Shown: piece by piece, positions 1 through 8,849 of the stretch
Layout of the letters: every line of letters starts with the position of its first letter
Position numbering within the stretch: position 1 is the first letter of the stretch
From: Paenibacillus macerans
Lineage (GTDB): Bacteria > Bacillota > Bacilli > Paenibacillales > Paenibacillaceae
Assembly (NCBI RefSeq): GCF_023715465.1
Contig: NZ_JAMBOE010000011.1
Location: forward strand, 152,296 to 216,295
Direction: 5' to 3'
DNA: 64,000 nucleotides
Made by a program: the position numbers and the translations under genes
Notes under the pieces: model-generated
Database searches by the model: none
The model's input: only the letters and a program-made list of their open reading frames with translations
What the model was told of the DNA's origin: nothing

Positions 1-733
1 GCTCGGGACCATCGATCACGAAATATTCCAGCGATTCTCCGGGAACGCTGAACTGCACTTTTTTCACTTTTTCCGAAGCGACTTCAAACGAAACCGCCCC
101 CGGATCGTTGACGAGTACGCCGTAGCCTTTGTTGGTGACGTAAAAAGGAATGTTCTTGTACGCCTGCTCGGAACTGGTGCCGCCGTCCTTGTTCCAGATA
201 TCGACGATCTGGCCGTTTTTCAGGAACGACGTAAAGCGTTCTCCGAGGCCGTATACCCATTCTCCGACACGCAGATCGAGCTCCTCGCGCATATACGTAT
301 TGCCATTTGATTCCGTTGCATGAGCCATCGATTTGAAGCGGCTGCCGGTAATCCGCTCGTCACCGCGGTAGAAATCGACCGACCACTGCGCGCCTTTGTT
401 GATGCGGACGCTCAGACTGCCGCTTTTTAGTTCGGCATATTGCTCGTTTTCGGTAATTTCCGCATGGGCTCCGCCTTCGTTGAGCTCGAAGTGAGGACCA
501 TGGTCCACAACGCCGGCAAAATGAATCAGCTTGACGCCGATCACGCCGGGAAGCGGGGAATGGAATTGCATCGTCAGCAGCGTTGTATTGATCATGTCAC
601 CCCGGCCGCGCAGCGGCGTCGTTGAAGCGGAAGCGATCAGCGTGTTGTTTTGGACTTGAAAATCGTAAGCTTGTACCGCAGGAGATAACGTAATCCCATC
701 GCGAATCAGCCAGTTGCCATCGGTAAATTTCAT
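1..733 (-). CDS. Alpha-xylosidase, GH31 (YicI type), N-terminal part only
   Basis: The reading frame opens at an ATG at 733 and runs off the left edge of the window, so about 244 residues are visible. The N-terminus (MKFTDGNWLIRDG) and the later YGLGERF and FYVTNKGYG segments are characteristic of cytoplasmic GH31 alpha-xylosidases such as YicI. These remove alpha-1,6-linked xylose from isoprimeverose and xyloglucan oligosaccharides. Only the N-terminal beta-sandwich region is present here; the catalytic barrel lies outside. No signal peptide is seen. An AGGAAGGA ribosome site lies 12 bases before the start, which is rather far. The gene is divergent from an AraC regulator starting at 871, which is the likely local regulator. 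Another GH31 specificity (alpha-glucosidase) cannot be excluded without the catalytic part. Confidence 0.85.
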   Translation of the reverse strand, partial: MKFTDGNWLIRDGITLSPAVQAYDFQVQNNTLIASASTTPLRGRGDMINTTLLTMQFHSPLPGVIGVKLIHFAGVVDHGPHFELNEGGAHAEITENEQYAELKSGSLSVRINKGAQWSVDFYRGDERITGSRFKSMAHATESNGNTYMREELDLRVGEWVYGLGERFTSFLKNGQIVDIWNKDGGTSSEQAYKNIPFYVTNKGYGVLVNDPGAVSFEVASEKVKKVQFSVPGESLEYFVIDGPE

Positions 734-794
734 TTTTCAATACCGTCCTTCCTCATATCGCATTGTTTTACGGTGAAAAACGTTCTATACTTGC

Positions 795-824
795 ATTATA
801 CTGATACGCATCACAATAAACTAA
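795..824 (-). promoter_or_regulatory. Candidate sigma-A promoter of the alpha-xylosidase gene
   Basis: On the minus strand TTAGTT (819-824) and a perfect TATAAT (795-800) are 18 bases apart and would start transcription about 55 bases before the xylosidase ATG. The match is by eye. The gap from 734 to 870 is AT-rich and shared with the divergent AraC gene. Confidence 0.35.
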
Positions 825-870
825 CATAATTCGACGATAATATAACACTATATTGACGAGGTGATGAAGA

Positions 871-1773
871 ATGGACCAAGCACTCCGCCGATCGTTGAGA
901 GAAAACAAAAGCCACGGCACCGAGCGCCTGCCGTTTGGCACATACTGGTACCGCTTCGGGCCGGGCGAGCATGTCATCGACTGCCACTGGCATGAGGAAG
1001 CTGAGTTCTTTTACTGCCTTGAAGGGGAAACGTTATTCCAGGTCGACACCGATTATTTTCCGGTTCGCGCCGGGGAAGCGGTGTTTATCGACGGGGGCGA
1101 CATTCACGCCGCGCATGCGCACGGGGATCAAGGCTGCACTTTTTTCTCCCTCGTGTTCGATACACAGCTGCTGGCCAGCGCGCATTATGACGCGGTTCAG
1201 GAAAATCTCGTTCTCCCCCTGCAGGAACGGAAAGCGACGTTTCCCCGCCATATCCGCCGGGAGCAGCCTTGTGAAATTTCGCTGCTTGAGCACATCCTCG
1301 CGATGATGCGAGTCTGCAGCAACGAAACGACCGGATACGAAGGCGCGGTGAAAGGCCATCTGTATTTGATGCTGGCCGAAATCGCCGCCGAAGGCCGGGC
1401 CGTCAGCCGCATAGCCAGCAGCCGCAGCGAATCGTCCAAAATCGAGCGGCTGAAAACGGTCATTTTGCACATTCAGCAAAACTACGGCCATCCGATCCGC
1501 CTCGCTGAGCTTGCCGCGCTGATTCCGATGAGCGAAGGGCAGTTTTGCCGCTTCTTCAAGTCGATGACCCGGCAGACGCCGATCGATTACATCAACTCAT
1601 ACCGTATCCGCCAGGCCACCGAACTGCTGCGCGAGCCGGAGCGGAAAGTATCCGACATCGCGCTTGAGGTCGGCTATGACAACATCAGCTACTTCATCCG
1701 GGTGTTCCGCAAGGCGATGAACTGCTCGCCTTCGGAATTCCGCAAAAAGCTGCAGGAGCCGGTCGAGGCTTAG
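871..1773 (+). CDS. AraC family transcriptional regulator with cupin sensor domain
   Basis: A 300-residue protein with an N-terminal cupin (AraC-binding) half, visible in CHWHEEAEFFYCLEGE and the VRAGEAVFIDGGDIHAA turn, and a C-terminal double helix-turn-helix at about residues 195-295 ending in the family signature YDNISYFIRVFRKAM and SPSEFRKK. Such proteins bind a sugar and usually activate the adjacent sugar-use genes. It is divergent from the alpha-xylosidase gene, so control of xyloglucan-oligosaccharide use is the natural guess. The start is supported by GAGGTGATGAAG just upstream. The ligand cannot be read from the sequence. Confidence 0.9.
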   Translation: MDQALRRSLRENKSHGTERLPFGTYWYRFGPGEHVIDCHWHEEAEFFYCLEGETLFQVDTDYFPVRAGEAVFIDGGDIHAAHAHGDQGCTFFSLVFDTQLLASAHYDAVQENLVLPLQERKATFPRHIRREQPCEISLLEHILAMMRVCSNETTGYEGAVKGHLYLMLAEIAAEGRAVSRIASSRSESSKIERLKTVILHIQQNYGHPIRLAELAALIPMSEGQFCRFFKSMTRQTPIDYINSYRIRQATELLREPERKVSDIALEVGYDNISYFIRVFRKAMNCSPSEFRKKLQEPVEA

Positions 1774-1814
1774 GGCAGGGGCGGCGCGCTTTGCGGGCCG
1801 CCCACCAGCCAAAA

Positions 1815-2030
1815 CATAAGGGCAAAAAATACCGCTATTTCGGCGCTCTCCCCCACTCTCAGCCAAATAGGGGACATTTATGTCGTTATTTTCTCGACCC
1901 GCTGGGAGTTGGCCGCATTTCACACCTCTCATTGGCAAATAAGGCCATAAAATTCCGCTAATGATGATGAACATGCTCAATCTCGAAAAATAAGGCCATA
2001 AATTTCCGCTATTTTTATGAAGGGGACTTA
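1815..2030. repeat. Interspersed repeat family A, copy 1 (about 210 bp)
   Basis: The gap between the AraC and GH3 genes is filled by a repeat built from units like ATAAGGCCATAAAATTCCGCT. It aligns over its whole length with 16500-16712 and, inverted, with 36865-37080. Nothing coding is seen in 1774-2088. Confidence 0.7.
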
Positions 2031-2088
2031 GGCTGGGTAGCATCACCGTTTCATTTTCATAGTTACCATTTTCTCCGTCCCCTATTAT

Positions 2089-5016
2089 TTAGCTGATACG
2101 GAACCGGCTGATCTGCACCTCACCTTTAAGGTGAATGTACACGCCGCGGCGGCCCAACGCCCCCGTTACCTGCGCGGTTACCGTCGTCCAAGCCTGGCGG
2201 CCGCCGGTCGGCAGCACCCGGCACGTTCCAATGGCTTCTCCATCCGGCGAGTCGAGCGTGATGACGATCTCCCCGCCCTTGAGACGCCCGGAAACTCTCG
2301 CTTCGAACTCCGACGCCCCTGCGCCGAAATCCACATCATGGAACGCGATCCAGCCTCCGCTGTCTTGAACGGTGCGGATGCTCTCCCCGCCTTCGCGGCA
2401 TTCGTCGATAAAGACCCAGTCATAATTATCGTAATTCACCGCTTTGACCGATTCGCCGAGCAAACGCGGCGGAACCGTCTCCCCGTTGACCCGAAGCGTT
2501 GCCGCAGCCGCGACTTTCCCCGAGGACGGTCCGACCATAATCGTGCAGGCGCCGGTTTCCACACAGTACCGTTCGCGGGTCACATCCCAGAAAGCGAGCT
2601 CGGATGCTTTTAATTCCAGCGTAACCGTCTTGGACTCGCCGGCCGCCAAATGAATCCGCTTAAAGCCTTTTAATGTCTTAAGCGGCCGGGGCACGCGGGA
2701 AGCTTCGGCCCGGACATACAATTGAACAACCTCGTCCCCGTCCAGCTCACCGGTATTCCGGACGTTCACCGATACGGTGACGGTACCGTCCAGTCCAATT
2801 TCAGCATGGCTCAATGACAATCCTTCATATCCAAACGTCGTGTAGCTCAGCCCATGTCCGAAAGGATACAGCACTTCTCCGTCAAAATATTGGTAGGTCC
2901 GCTTCCCTTTAATAATGTCGTAATCCATAATATCCGGAAGCTGATCGGCCGACTTGTACCAAGTCATGTTCAGCCGGCCCGCCGGGTTGTAGTCGCCAAA
3001 CAGCACGTCAGCCACGGCATGCCCCAGCTCTTGTCCTGCATGGGATGTAAACATGATCGATGGGACATGCTCCTGCTCCCAGTTCACCGCAAACGGATAC
3101 CCGCCGACGATGACAACAGCCGTTCGCGGATTGGCCGCTTTAACGGCCTGAATCAGCGCCTGCTGGGATGGCGGCAGCGTAATGTCCGGCCGGTCGATCG
3201 TTTCCTTCCCGTTGATGAACGGGCTGTTGCCGACGAACACGATCGCCGTTTCCGCGTTTTTCGCCGCTGCGGCGGCTTGCTGCAAACCGCTCTGCACCAC
3301 TTCAACGATAAATCCGTCATGTACGCCGGCAGCGGCTCCTCTATTGGCGACGTTGTCCCCCTCGCTTACCGCGGCTCCCGCACCAACAGTTGCACCAGCG
3401 CCAAACATTACGGCTCTTTCAGTTTCACCGGCGCCCTTTTCCTGGTCCGCTTCGACGTTCATGTATCCCCGGACGTCTACCGACACTGGCTTGCCTTCCC
3501 ACGACAGCATCCGCACGGAGCCGCCTTCCTGCGTCTCGAACCCGAACGCTTCCTTCACGAACCAGCCGCGCGCTTCGTCCGCCGTCGCCTCAAGCCGGCC
3601 CGATTCGCTTTCGGTGACGAATTTCCCGCTGCTTAAAGCCCGCAGCGTAACCTGTCCCCATCCCCAATCGCTGCACTCAAACACTTCGGCCTCTTCCGTG
3701 TCTTCGCAGTTCGCAACCAGTGCAGTTCCGCCTTCTTCGCCGGCGGCGATACCGACGTATTTGCCGGTGGCCGCCGAACGCAAGCGAATCCGATCCAACC
3801 CCGTCGTAAAATGCACCGGACGACCGTTCATTTTCTCCGTTACGCCCTGCAGCGGAGTTACGCTGTACGGCGGCGTGCCGCTGTACCAGTCGGTGAACGC
3901 CTCGTCCGCCAGCGGGCCGATCACCGCCACCGAAGCCGCGTCCTTGCCTAGCGGCAGCAGCCTGTCGTTCTTCAGCAGCACGACCGATTCGCGGGCCGCT
4001 TCCAGCGCAAGCGCGGCATGCTCTGGCGCGCACAGCTTTGATTCCGGCACATGGCTGTACGGATTCCGCTCCGCTGGATCGAATTCGCCAAGCCGGAACC
4101 GGACGCGGAACGTATTGCGCAGCGCATGGTCCAAATCGGCCTCCATTAGCAGTCCCCGCTCCAACGCATCGCGCAGCGCCTGCTGCGCGATCGGCTGATC
4201 ATCCGTAATGCTGTCGATACCGGCCTTAATCGAGCCGGCGACCGCCTCGGCGTAAGAGTCCACGTAATGGTGATCCATCACGGTGCCGAGCACGTCCCCG
4301 GCGTCGCCCACGACGAAGCCGTCCATGCCCCATTCACCTTTGACGATTTCGTTCACCTCATGATTAAAGTTGCACGGCGTGCCATTGATGCCGTTGTACG
4401 CCGTCATCATCGAACCTGCGCGCCCGTCGCGAAAAGCCAGCTCAAACACCTTCAAGTAATATTCCCGCTTGTTCCGCGGATCAATGCTGACCGATGCGCT
4501 TCCGCGGTCCACTTCATTATTGTTGCCGTAAAAATGCTTTAAGGTTGCCACGGCTTTGTAATAAAAAGGATGATCGCCCTGCATGCCTTTGACGAGCCCC
4601 GTCGTCAGGGCCCCCGTCAAATGCGGGTCTTCCCCGTAAGCCTCTTCGGTGCGCCCCCAGCGCGGATCCCGTTCCATATCGACCGTCGGCGCCCAAATCG
4701 TCAGCCCGTTAACGGCCGGGTCGCGCTGGTAGTAAACCCTGGCCTCGTCCCCGATGACGGAGCCGATTTTTTGCAGCAGTTCAGGGTTCCAGGTACAGGC
4801 CAGCCCCGTATTTTGCGGGAACACCGTCGCTTCGCCAAGCCAGGCCACGCCATGCGCCCCCTCCGTGCCATGCTTGTATTTGTTCACCCCAAGGCGCGGA
4901 ATATCCGTTTGATACTGACACATCAGTTCGATTTTCTCTTCGAGCGTAAAACGCGATATTAAATCGTTCACCCGTTCCATTAGCGGAAGATCCGGGTTTT
5001 GATAAGGATAACTCAT
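2089..5016 (-). CDS. GH3 beta-glycosidase with inserted beta-trefoil-like domain and C-terminal CBM-like domain
   Basis: A 975-residue GH3 enzyme without a signal peptide, so probably intracellular. The N-terminal barrel carries the KHFYGNNNEVDRG motif and the catalytic segment MDGFVVGDAGD, in which D238 is the expected nucleophile (GDA replaces the usual SDW). The alpha/beta domain follows, then a fibronectin-III-like domain near residues 745-830, and about 110 C-terminal residues that resemble a CBM6-type sandwich. Between the two GH3 catalytic domains, roughly residues 405-515, lies an insert (RIRLRSAATGKYVG, then TLRALSSGKFVTES) with the internal repetition of a fascin or ricin-like beta-trefoil, where many relatives carry PA14. 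Beta-glucosidase, beta-xylosidase and alpha-arabinosidase activities all occur in this family; the substrate is not predictable. It is longer than most GH3 proteins. The start has a weak GAGGTCG site. Confidence 0.9.
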   Translation of the reverse strand: MSYPYQNPDLPLMERVNDLISRFTLEEKIELMCQYQTDIPRLGVNKYKHGTEGAHGVAWLGEATVFPQNTGLACTWNPELLQKIGSVIGDEARVYYQRDPAVNGLTIWAPTVDMERDPRWGRTEEAYGEDPHLTGALTTGLVKGMQGDHPFYYKAVATLKHFYGNNNEVDRGSASVSIDPRNKREYYLKVFELAFRDGRAGSMMTAYNGINGTPCNFNHEVNEIVKGEWGMDGFVVGDAGDVLGTVMDHHYVDSYAEAVAGSIKAGIDSITDDQPIAQQALRDALERGLLMEADLDHALRNTFRVRFRLGEFDPAERNPYSHVPESKLCAPEHAALALEAARESVVLLKNDRLLPLGKDAASVAVIGPLADEAFTDWYSGTPPYSVTPLQGVTEKMNGRPVHFTTGLDRIRLRSAATGKYVGIAAGEEGGTALVANCEDTEEAEVFECSDWGWGQVTLRALSSGKFVTESESGRLEATADEARGWFVKEAFGFETQEGGSVRMLSWEGKPVSVDVRGYMNVEADQEKGAGETERAVMFGAGATVGAGAAVSEGDNVANRGAAAGVHDGFIVEVVQSGLQQAAAAAKNAETAIVFVGNSPFINGKETIDRPDITLPPSQQALIQAVKAANPRTAVVIVGGYPFAVNWEQEHVPSIMFTSHAGQELGHAVADVLFGDYNPAGRLNMTWYKSADQLPDIMDYDIIKGKRTYQYFDGEVLYPFGHGLSYTTFGYEGLSLSHAEIGLDGTVTVSVNVRNTGELDGDEVVQLYVRAEASRVPRPLKTLKGFKRIHLAAGESKTVTLELKASELAFWDVTRERYCVETGACTIMVGPSSGKVAAAATLRVNGETVPPRLLGESVKAVNYDNYDWVFIDECREGGESIRTVQDSGGWIAFHDVDFGAGASEFEARVSGRLKGGEIVITLDSPDGEAIGTCRVLPTGGRQAWTTVTAQVTGALGRRGVYIHLKGEVQISRFRIS

Positions 5017-5049
5017 GTCACGACCTCATCCCATTTTGAATTTCCGGTT

Positions 5050-5131
5050 TGTAAGCGCTGCATAAATCACGCGTTCCAAGACCGTTTCCGTTTCATCCAC
5101 CCCATCATACAACGACTTCGAAAGCGCTTTA
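5050..5131. promoter_or_regulatory. Two AAGCGCT boxes, possible catabolite-response (cre) sites
   Basis: TGTAAGCGCT at 5050 and GAAAGCGCTTTA at 5120 lie just upstream of the GH3 start and resemble CcpA cre half-sites; neither matches the full 14-base consensus. The rest of 5017-5660 holds no gene or repeat that I recognise. Confidence 0.3.
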
Positions 5132-5660
5132 TACATCGATAATTAGTTATGTTTTCATGTAAAAATCTAGATTTTCTGCTTAAGGAAAGATCAAGCAAAT
5201 GAGGGTTGGTCAGCAGATCAACATCCGCTATCCGGACGCTTTGCACGATTATCCCGTTTGATCCGGAAGCAGAGAGGAAGATAAATTCAGGAGAAGAAAA
5301 TAGGTTTGGGAGAAGCAGACATGTTCGAGATCGTTAGACAGGTTTGTGAGAAGGAGGTTTAGGAGAAGTGAAGCGGACCTGACGGGAGGAATGGGGCAAG
5401 ACACCGGAAAAATGAAAGGACCGTGATTAGCCCCCACCCTCTACCCACTGAACAAAAGGGATAATCGTGCAAGGCAGCATGCAGGGATACCAAGACGCAA
5501 ATTAAAGGATGCTGCGTTCTTTTCCATCTCGGATCTTAGGATCGAAGAGAAGACCTAGGCGTTTGGGTTAATGTGAGCGAGATTACTGGAATGAGATGCG
5601 ACAGCGTTGTAGAGTATATCTATGAGTGGTATGAATATGCCTCATGAAAGGATGGTGTCC

Positions 5661-6098
5661 ATGGCCCCCAAAAATATGCATACCGTATTCGTTCTGATCA
5701 CTTCTATCCCTATAAGCATTGTAAATTTCAGTGCCTATCTGAAAGGTGGCGACCCAAGCTCTGAGCAAGTTCTGCTATCCGTTATTTATGTCATTCTTTG
5801 GGGCGTTTACGGGTTTATATTAGGCAGGAAAGGGATAGGGTTCATCAGGTTCTTAACGTACTATTGGGGGAGCGGGATGCTAATATATATATTGGGTTAC
5901 TTGTTACAACTTGAGTGGCTTGAGTTGCTTCCTATGCTTGCAGTGTTTATTTTCGCAGGTCCTTTATACGGATTAAGTCATTTCTATGAACTTCAGTCTG
6001 CGCCAGCCGTGGTTATCATAAATACACTGGCCCTTTATTCCTTTAGCATATTTGGGCACTGGATCGGGAAAAGAATTAGTAATTACCCAAAAAAATAA
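5661..6098 (+). CDS. Small integral membrane protein of unknown function
   Basis: I do not recognise this protein. It has about 145 residues and five predicted membrane-spanning stretches (for example VFVLITSIPISIVNF, VIYVILWGVYGFIL, YYWGSGMLIYILGYLL, MLAVFIFAGPLYGL and IINTLALYSFSIFGHWIG), leaving almost no soluble part. The start at 5661 is chosen because GAAAGGA lies eight bases upstream; an in-frame ATG at 5622 would add 13 residues but has no clear ribosome site. The gene is visibly richer in A and T than its neighbours, and nothing next to it shares its direction, so it may be a recent arrival. A tiny membrane sensor or transport accessory are equally open options. Confidence 0.55.
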   Translation: MAPKNMHTVFVLITSIPISIVNFSAYLKGGDPSSEQVLLSVIYVILWGVYGFILGRKGIGFIRFLTYYWGSGMLIYILGYLLQLEWLELLPMLAVFIFAGPLYGLSHFYELQSAPAVVIINTLALYSFSIFGHWIGKRISNYPKK

Positions 6099-6275
6099 GA
6101 TAATTACTAAATGTGGTAGTTTAAATCGAATATATAACTGTAATAGTAACAGCCATATCTACTTCCGAATCCATTTATACTATTACTCCTTCATTTACAT
6201 CTCTCCTACACCAACAGCTATCGTTTGCACGCGCCCACGAACACCCCTCACGAATTCCTCCATCACCCAACAAAA

Positions 6276-6306
6276 CGGCCGCTTTCCACCACTCGGAAAA
6301 CGGCCG
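6276..6306 (-). terminator. Hairpin terminator downstream of the arabinanase remnant
   Basis: CGGCCG and TTCC pair with GGAA and CGGCCG around a short loop; on the minus strand the stem is followed by TTTTG. Confidence 0.6.
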
Positions 6307-6329
6307 CTGCCAACGCCCAACCTAGGCTA

Positions 6330-6930
6330 TCATCCTTTTTCTTCAGCAAGCTTGCGAATCACGGCCTCCGTGACCGGGATGTCATAGATACGCAGCTCAT
6401 CCAGCATGCCTTTGAACGGCGGGTCCCACCAGTTTACGCCCAGGCTAAATGTGGCCGGAGTCAGTCGTGAACACGCCCGGGAAATCCCCCGATCATAAAC
6501 GATGTACGGACCTTCCCCGGATTTCGTATACCCGCCGGCGATTTTCGTGCCGAAATAACGGTCGACCAGCCTGCCGTCCGCCGTCGTCCCATCTTTACCG
6601 TTAAAAATCGGCCGTCCCGTTGCCGGATCAAGCTCCAGCAGGAAAATGCCGCCCGACCAGGAACCGTAAGCCATCCACAGCTTCCCGTCCCGGTCAAAAA
6701 ACGGCGCAGCGTCGATCGCGTTCGGATAAAGTGCGTTGTTGTAGGAGCCGTCGCTATTGAACCAACCTGCGTTTACGCCCGAAAGAACACCGCCCTCAAT
6801 CAGCCGATCAATGTTGGTATTCGTCCACTTTTTGTTCACCCGGCTGTCCTTGTCGTATGCTTCATCTCTCGTAAAACCGGAGTACACAACCGTGTCCACA
6901 TACTTATACGGACCTTCGATATTCTTCGAT
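6330..6930 (-). pseudogene. Decayed GH43 endo-arabinanase with LamG-like tail
   Basis: The frame encodes about 200 residues matching the middle of a secreted GH43 arabinan endo-1,5-alpha-L-arabinosidase (YVDTVVYSGFTRDEAYD, NAIDAAPFFDRDGKLWMAYGSW, then GTKIAGGYTKSGEGPYIVYD). After YIVYD the sequence jumps straight to a LamG-type C-terminus (FKGMLDELRIYDIPVTEAVI). Missing are the signal peptide, the N-terminal blades with the catalytic base, and the second half of the propeller. An in-frame TGA stands just upstream of the fragment. Both an upstream and an internal deletion therefore seem to have occurred. It is best read as a pseudogene, not as a working enzyme. A perfect AraR operator (6932-6943) abuts its broken 5' edge. 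Confidence 0.8.
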
Positions 6931-6931
6931 A

Positions 6932-6943
6932 TTGTACGTACAA
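6932..6943. promoter_or_regulatory. Perfect AraR operator left at the arabinanase remnant
   Basis: TTGTACGTACAA is a 12-base perfect palindrome identical to the operator upstream of araA (26703-26714) and to the core of the known Bacillus AraR site. It stands directly at the truncated 5' edge of the GH43 remnant. Confidence 0.75.
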
Positions 6944-7065
6944 CTCATGCAACAAATATTCCACTTTTCTTCACCCAGCCGCAAAAAAAGCAGCGATGTT
7001 TGTCCAGACAACCCACATTAGCTGCTTTGTTTCCAGGCGCTTCATTTCATTTTAAGCATCTTTCC

Positions 7066-8613
7066 TCACGCATTGCTTGCTGTTTTGCGGTAAGCGGACG
7101 GGGAAGTTCCAACGTACTTTCTAAACTTGCTGTGGAAATAATCGACGTTCGTGTAACCGACCTTTTCGGCCACCTGATACACCTTTAGCCCTTCTTCCAG
7201 ATATGCCTTGGCCTTTTCGATCCGCACTTTGTCCAGGTAAGTATTGAAGTATTCCCCTGTGGCGTTTTTGAACAGTTTGCCCAAGTAAGCACTGTTATAA
7301 TTGAAAATCCCCGATAACGTCTCCAGCTTCAAATTTTCGTTGAAATTGCGGTGAATCAGGTCCAGCATGATCTTCACTTCGCGGTGTTTGCCGCCTTCCC
7401 CGAGCTGGTGCATAATTTGCTGCAGCAGGAATTCCGTTTTCTCATACAGCCCCTCAATCGTCCGCATTTTGTGAATCTCCGATAAAAAATCGGAAAACTC
7501 TTTGCTGCGGTCCTGCAACGCGGAAGACTGCTTTAAGGCCTTGCCGAGAATCGACGTCAGCACTTCCACAAAACGGCGTTTGATTTCCTTCTCCGGATAC
7601 CCGCCGGCGGCAAAAGTCTGCCCGGCTTTCCGCACGAGCGATTGTATCGCCTCCTGGTTCCCGATATCCAGAGCATAATACAGCTGCTCGCTGATTTCTT
7701 CGATCGAGGTGTCCGGCAATTCTGATGGCGCCCCGCTCCGCAGCGCCTCCGTGGAAAGTATGGCACCCTGATCCAAAAAGAAATGCAGCTTAAGGAGTTC
7801 GCACGCCTCAAGGTAGGAGCTGCGGATGTCCGGCAGACAGCCGACCTTGTTCCCAAGCGCCGCAGTAAACTCGGCTCCTGTGCCGCTTAGCTCTTCCCGG
7901 ATCTCTCTGTATACGCTTTCGTATTCCACAGCAAGCAGCGGATCTTTTAACAGCACGCCAAGCTTGGCATGAATGCCAAACACCCAGCCCCGCCCGGTAT
8001 CCTCAAACATGTGGCCCAGTTTTTTTCTCAGCAACTCCCCCGCGTCCAGATCGGCATCGTCCTCGGCATGTACGGCCAACAGCAAAACCTGATAAATCTT
8101 GCCCGTGATTCCCACTTCTCCGGCCCGTTCGCAGATCGGCACCGTCTGTTGCTCATCCGTACCCACCAAAACGGACTGGATCAGCGATTCGCGGGTCCAC
8201 TCCGCCGTAACGTGCTTCCATTCCTCGGATGCGGTCTCTTCGTCGACCGCCTTTTTGATTTTCGCCAAGTAGTCCGTAAGCTCGTCCTCGTCGACCGGCT
8301 TCAGCAAATAACCGTCCACTCGCTGCGTCATCGCTTGTTTGGCATAGCTGAAGTCCGCGTAACCGCTGAGGATCACAATATGAAGCCGCGGATCCTCGCT
8401 CCGCAGCTTTTCGATCAACTTCAAACCGTCCATCCCGGGCATCCGGATATCGGCTACGACCAGGCCGGGATGATACCGCCCATATTTATCCAGCGCCTCG
8501 TTTCCGTTTGCGGCCGTGTCAACCACGTCGTACCCGAGCGCATTCCAGTCGATAAACGTGCGAAGCCCCTCGCGCAGCTTCGGCTCGTCGTCAACAATTA
8601 GCACTTTAATCAT
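7066..8613 (-). CDS. YesN-type response regulator (receiver plus AraC HTH), no kinase beside it
   Basis: A 515-residue two-component response regulator. The N-terminal receiver domain begins MIKVLIVDDEPKLREGL, with phosphoacceptor D55 in VVADIRMPGMDG and the conserved K in YLLKPVDEDE. A long middle region follows, then an AraC-type double helix-turn-helix at the C-terminus (KVYQVAEKVGYTNVDYFHSKFRKYVGTSPSAYRK). The start is set at 8613 because GGAGGA lies seven bases before it; an ATG eleven codons further up has no such site. Regulators of this type usually sit next to a YesM-type histidine kinase and control a sugar ABC transporter. No kinase gene adjoins it: only the arabinanase remnant lies downstream and a repeat upstream. 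Loss of a partner during the same rearrangement is possible. Confidence 0.9.
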   Translation of the reverse strand: MIKVLIVDDEPKLREGLRTFIDWNALGYDVVDTAANGNEALDKYGRYHPGLVVADIRMPGMDGLKLIEKLRSEDPRLHIVILSGYADFSYAKQAMTQRVDGYLLKPVDEDELTDYLAKIKKAVDEETASEEWKHVTAEWTRESLIQSVLVGTDEQQTVPICERAGEVGITGKIYQVLLLAVHAEDDADLDAGELLRKKLGHMFEDTGRGWVFGIHAKLGVLLKDPLLAVEYESVYREIREELSGTGAEFTAALGNKVGCLPDIRSSYLEACELLKLHFFLDQGAILSTEALRSGAPSELPDTSIEEISEQLYYALDIGNQEAIQSLVRKAGQTFAAGGYPEKEIKRRFVEVLTSILGKALKQSSALQDRSKEFSDFLSEIHKMRTIEGLYEKTEFLLQQIMHQLGEGGKHREVKIMLDLIHRNFNENLKLETLSGIFNYNSAYLGKLFKNATGEYFNTYLDKVRIEKAKAYLEEGLKVYQVAEKVGYTNVDYFHSKFRKYVGTSPSAYRKTASNA

Positions 8614-8779
8614 GCTGCATTCCTCCAGCCGGAAATTGTTTCGCATACACCAACCTTCCAGCGAATGGTCTGATGAAACGTTTACAATAATTATAAGTTA
8701 TTTGCAAAAAGAGGAACAAACATTATCCTGCTCCGTTATAGCACTATTTTGATCCTCCGGCGATGCAAGCAATAAGAAA

Positions 8780-8800
8780 GACGCCTGACGGCGTCCTTTT
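8780..8800. terminator. Small hairpin, possible terminator
   Basis: GACGCC and GGCGTC pair around TGAC, followed by CTTTT on the plus strand. No plus-strand gene lies upstream, so its role is unclear. Confidence 0.4.
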
Positions 8801-8849
8801 ATGACTCTGACTTCTACGTTAGAGCTATTGAAGGGATGGGAATGCAGCT

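Noticed and set aside
2131..4198. Long open frames on the plus strand opposite the GH3 gene
   Set aside because: They are codon-bias shadows of the GC-rich GH3 gene, with low-complexity Ala/Ser/Arg translations and no ribosome sites. The same holds for the long antisense frames over araM, araB, rhaB, lutB, rhaEW, fucI and the 46-48 kb GH3 gene.
8671..8690. TGAAACGTTTACA before the response regulator gene as a cre site
   Set aside because: It is one base short of the consensus spacing and there is no further support.
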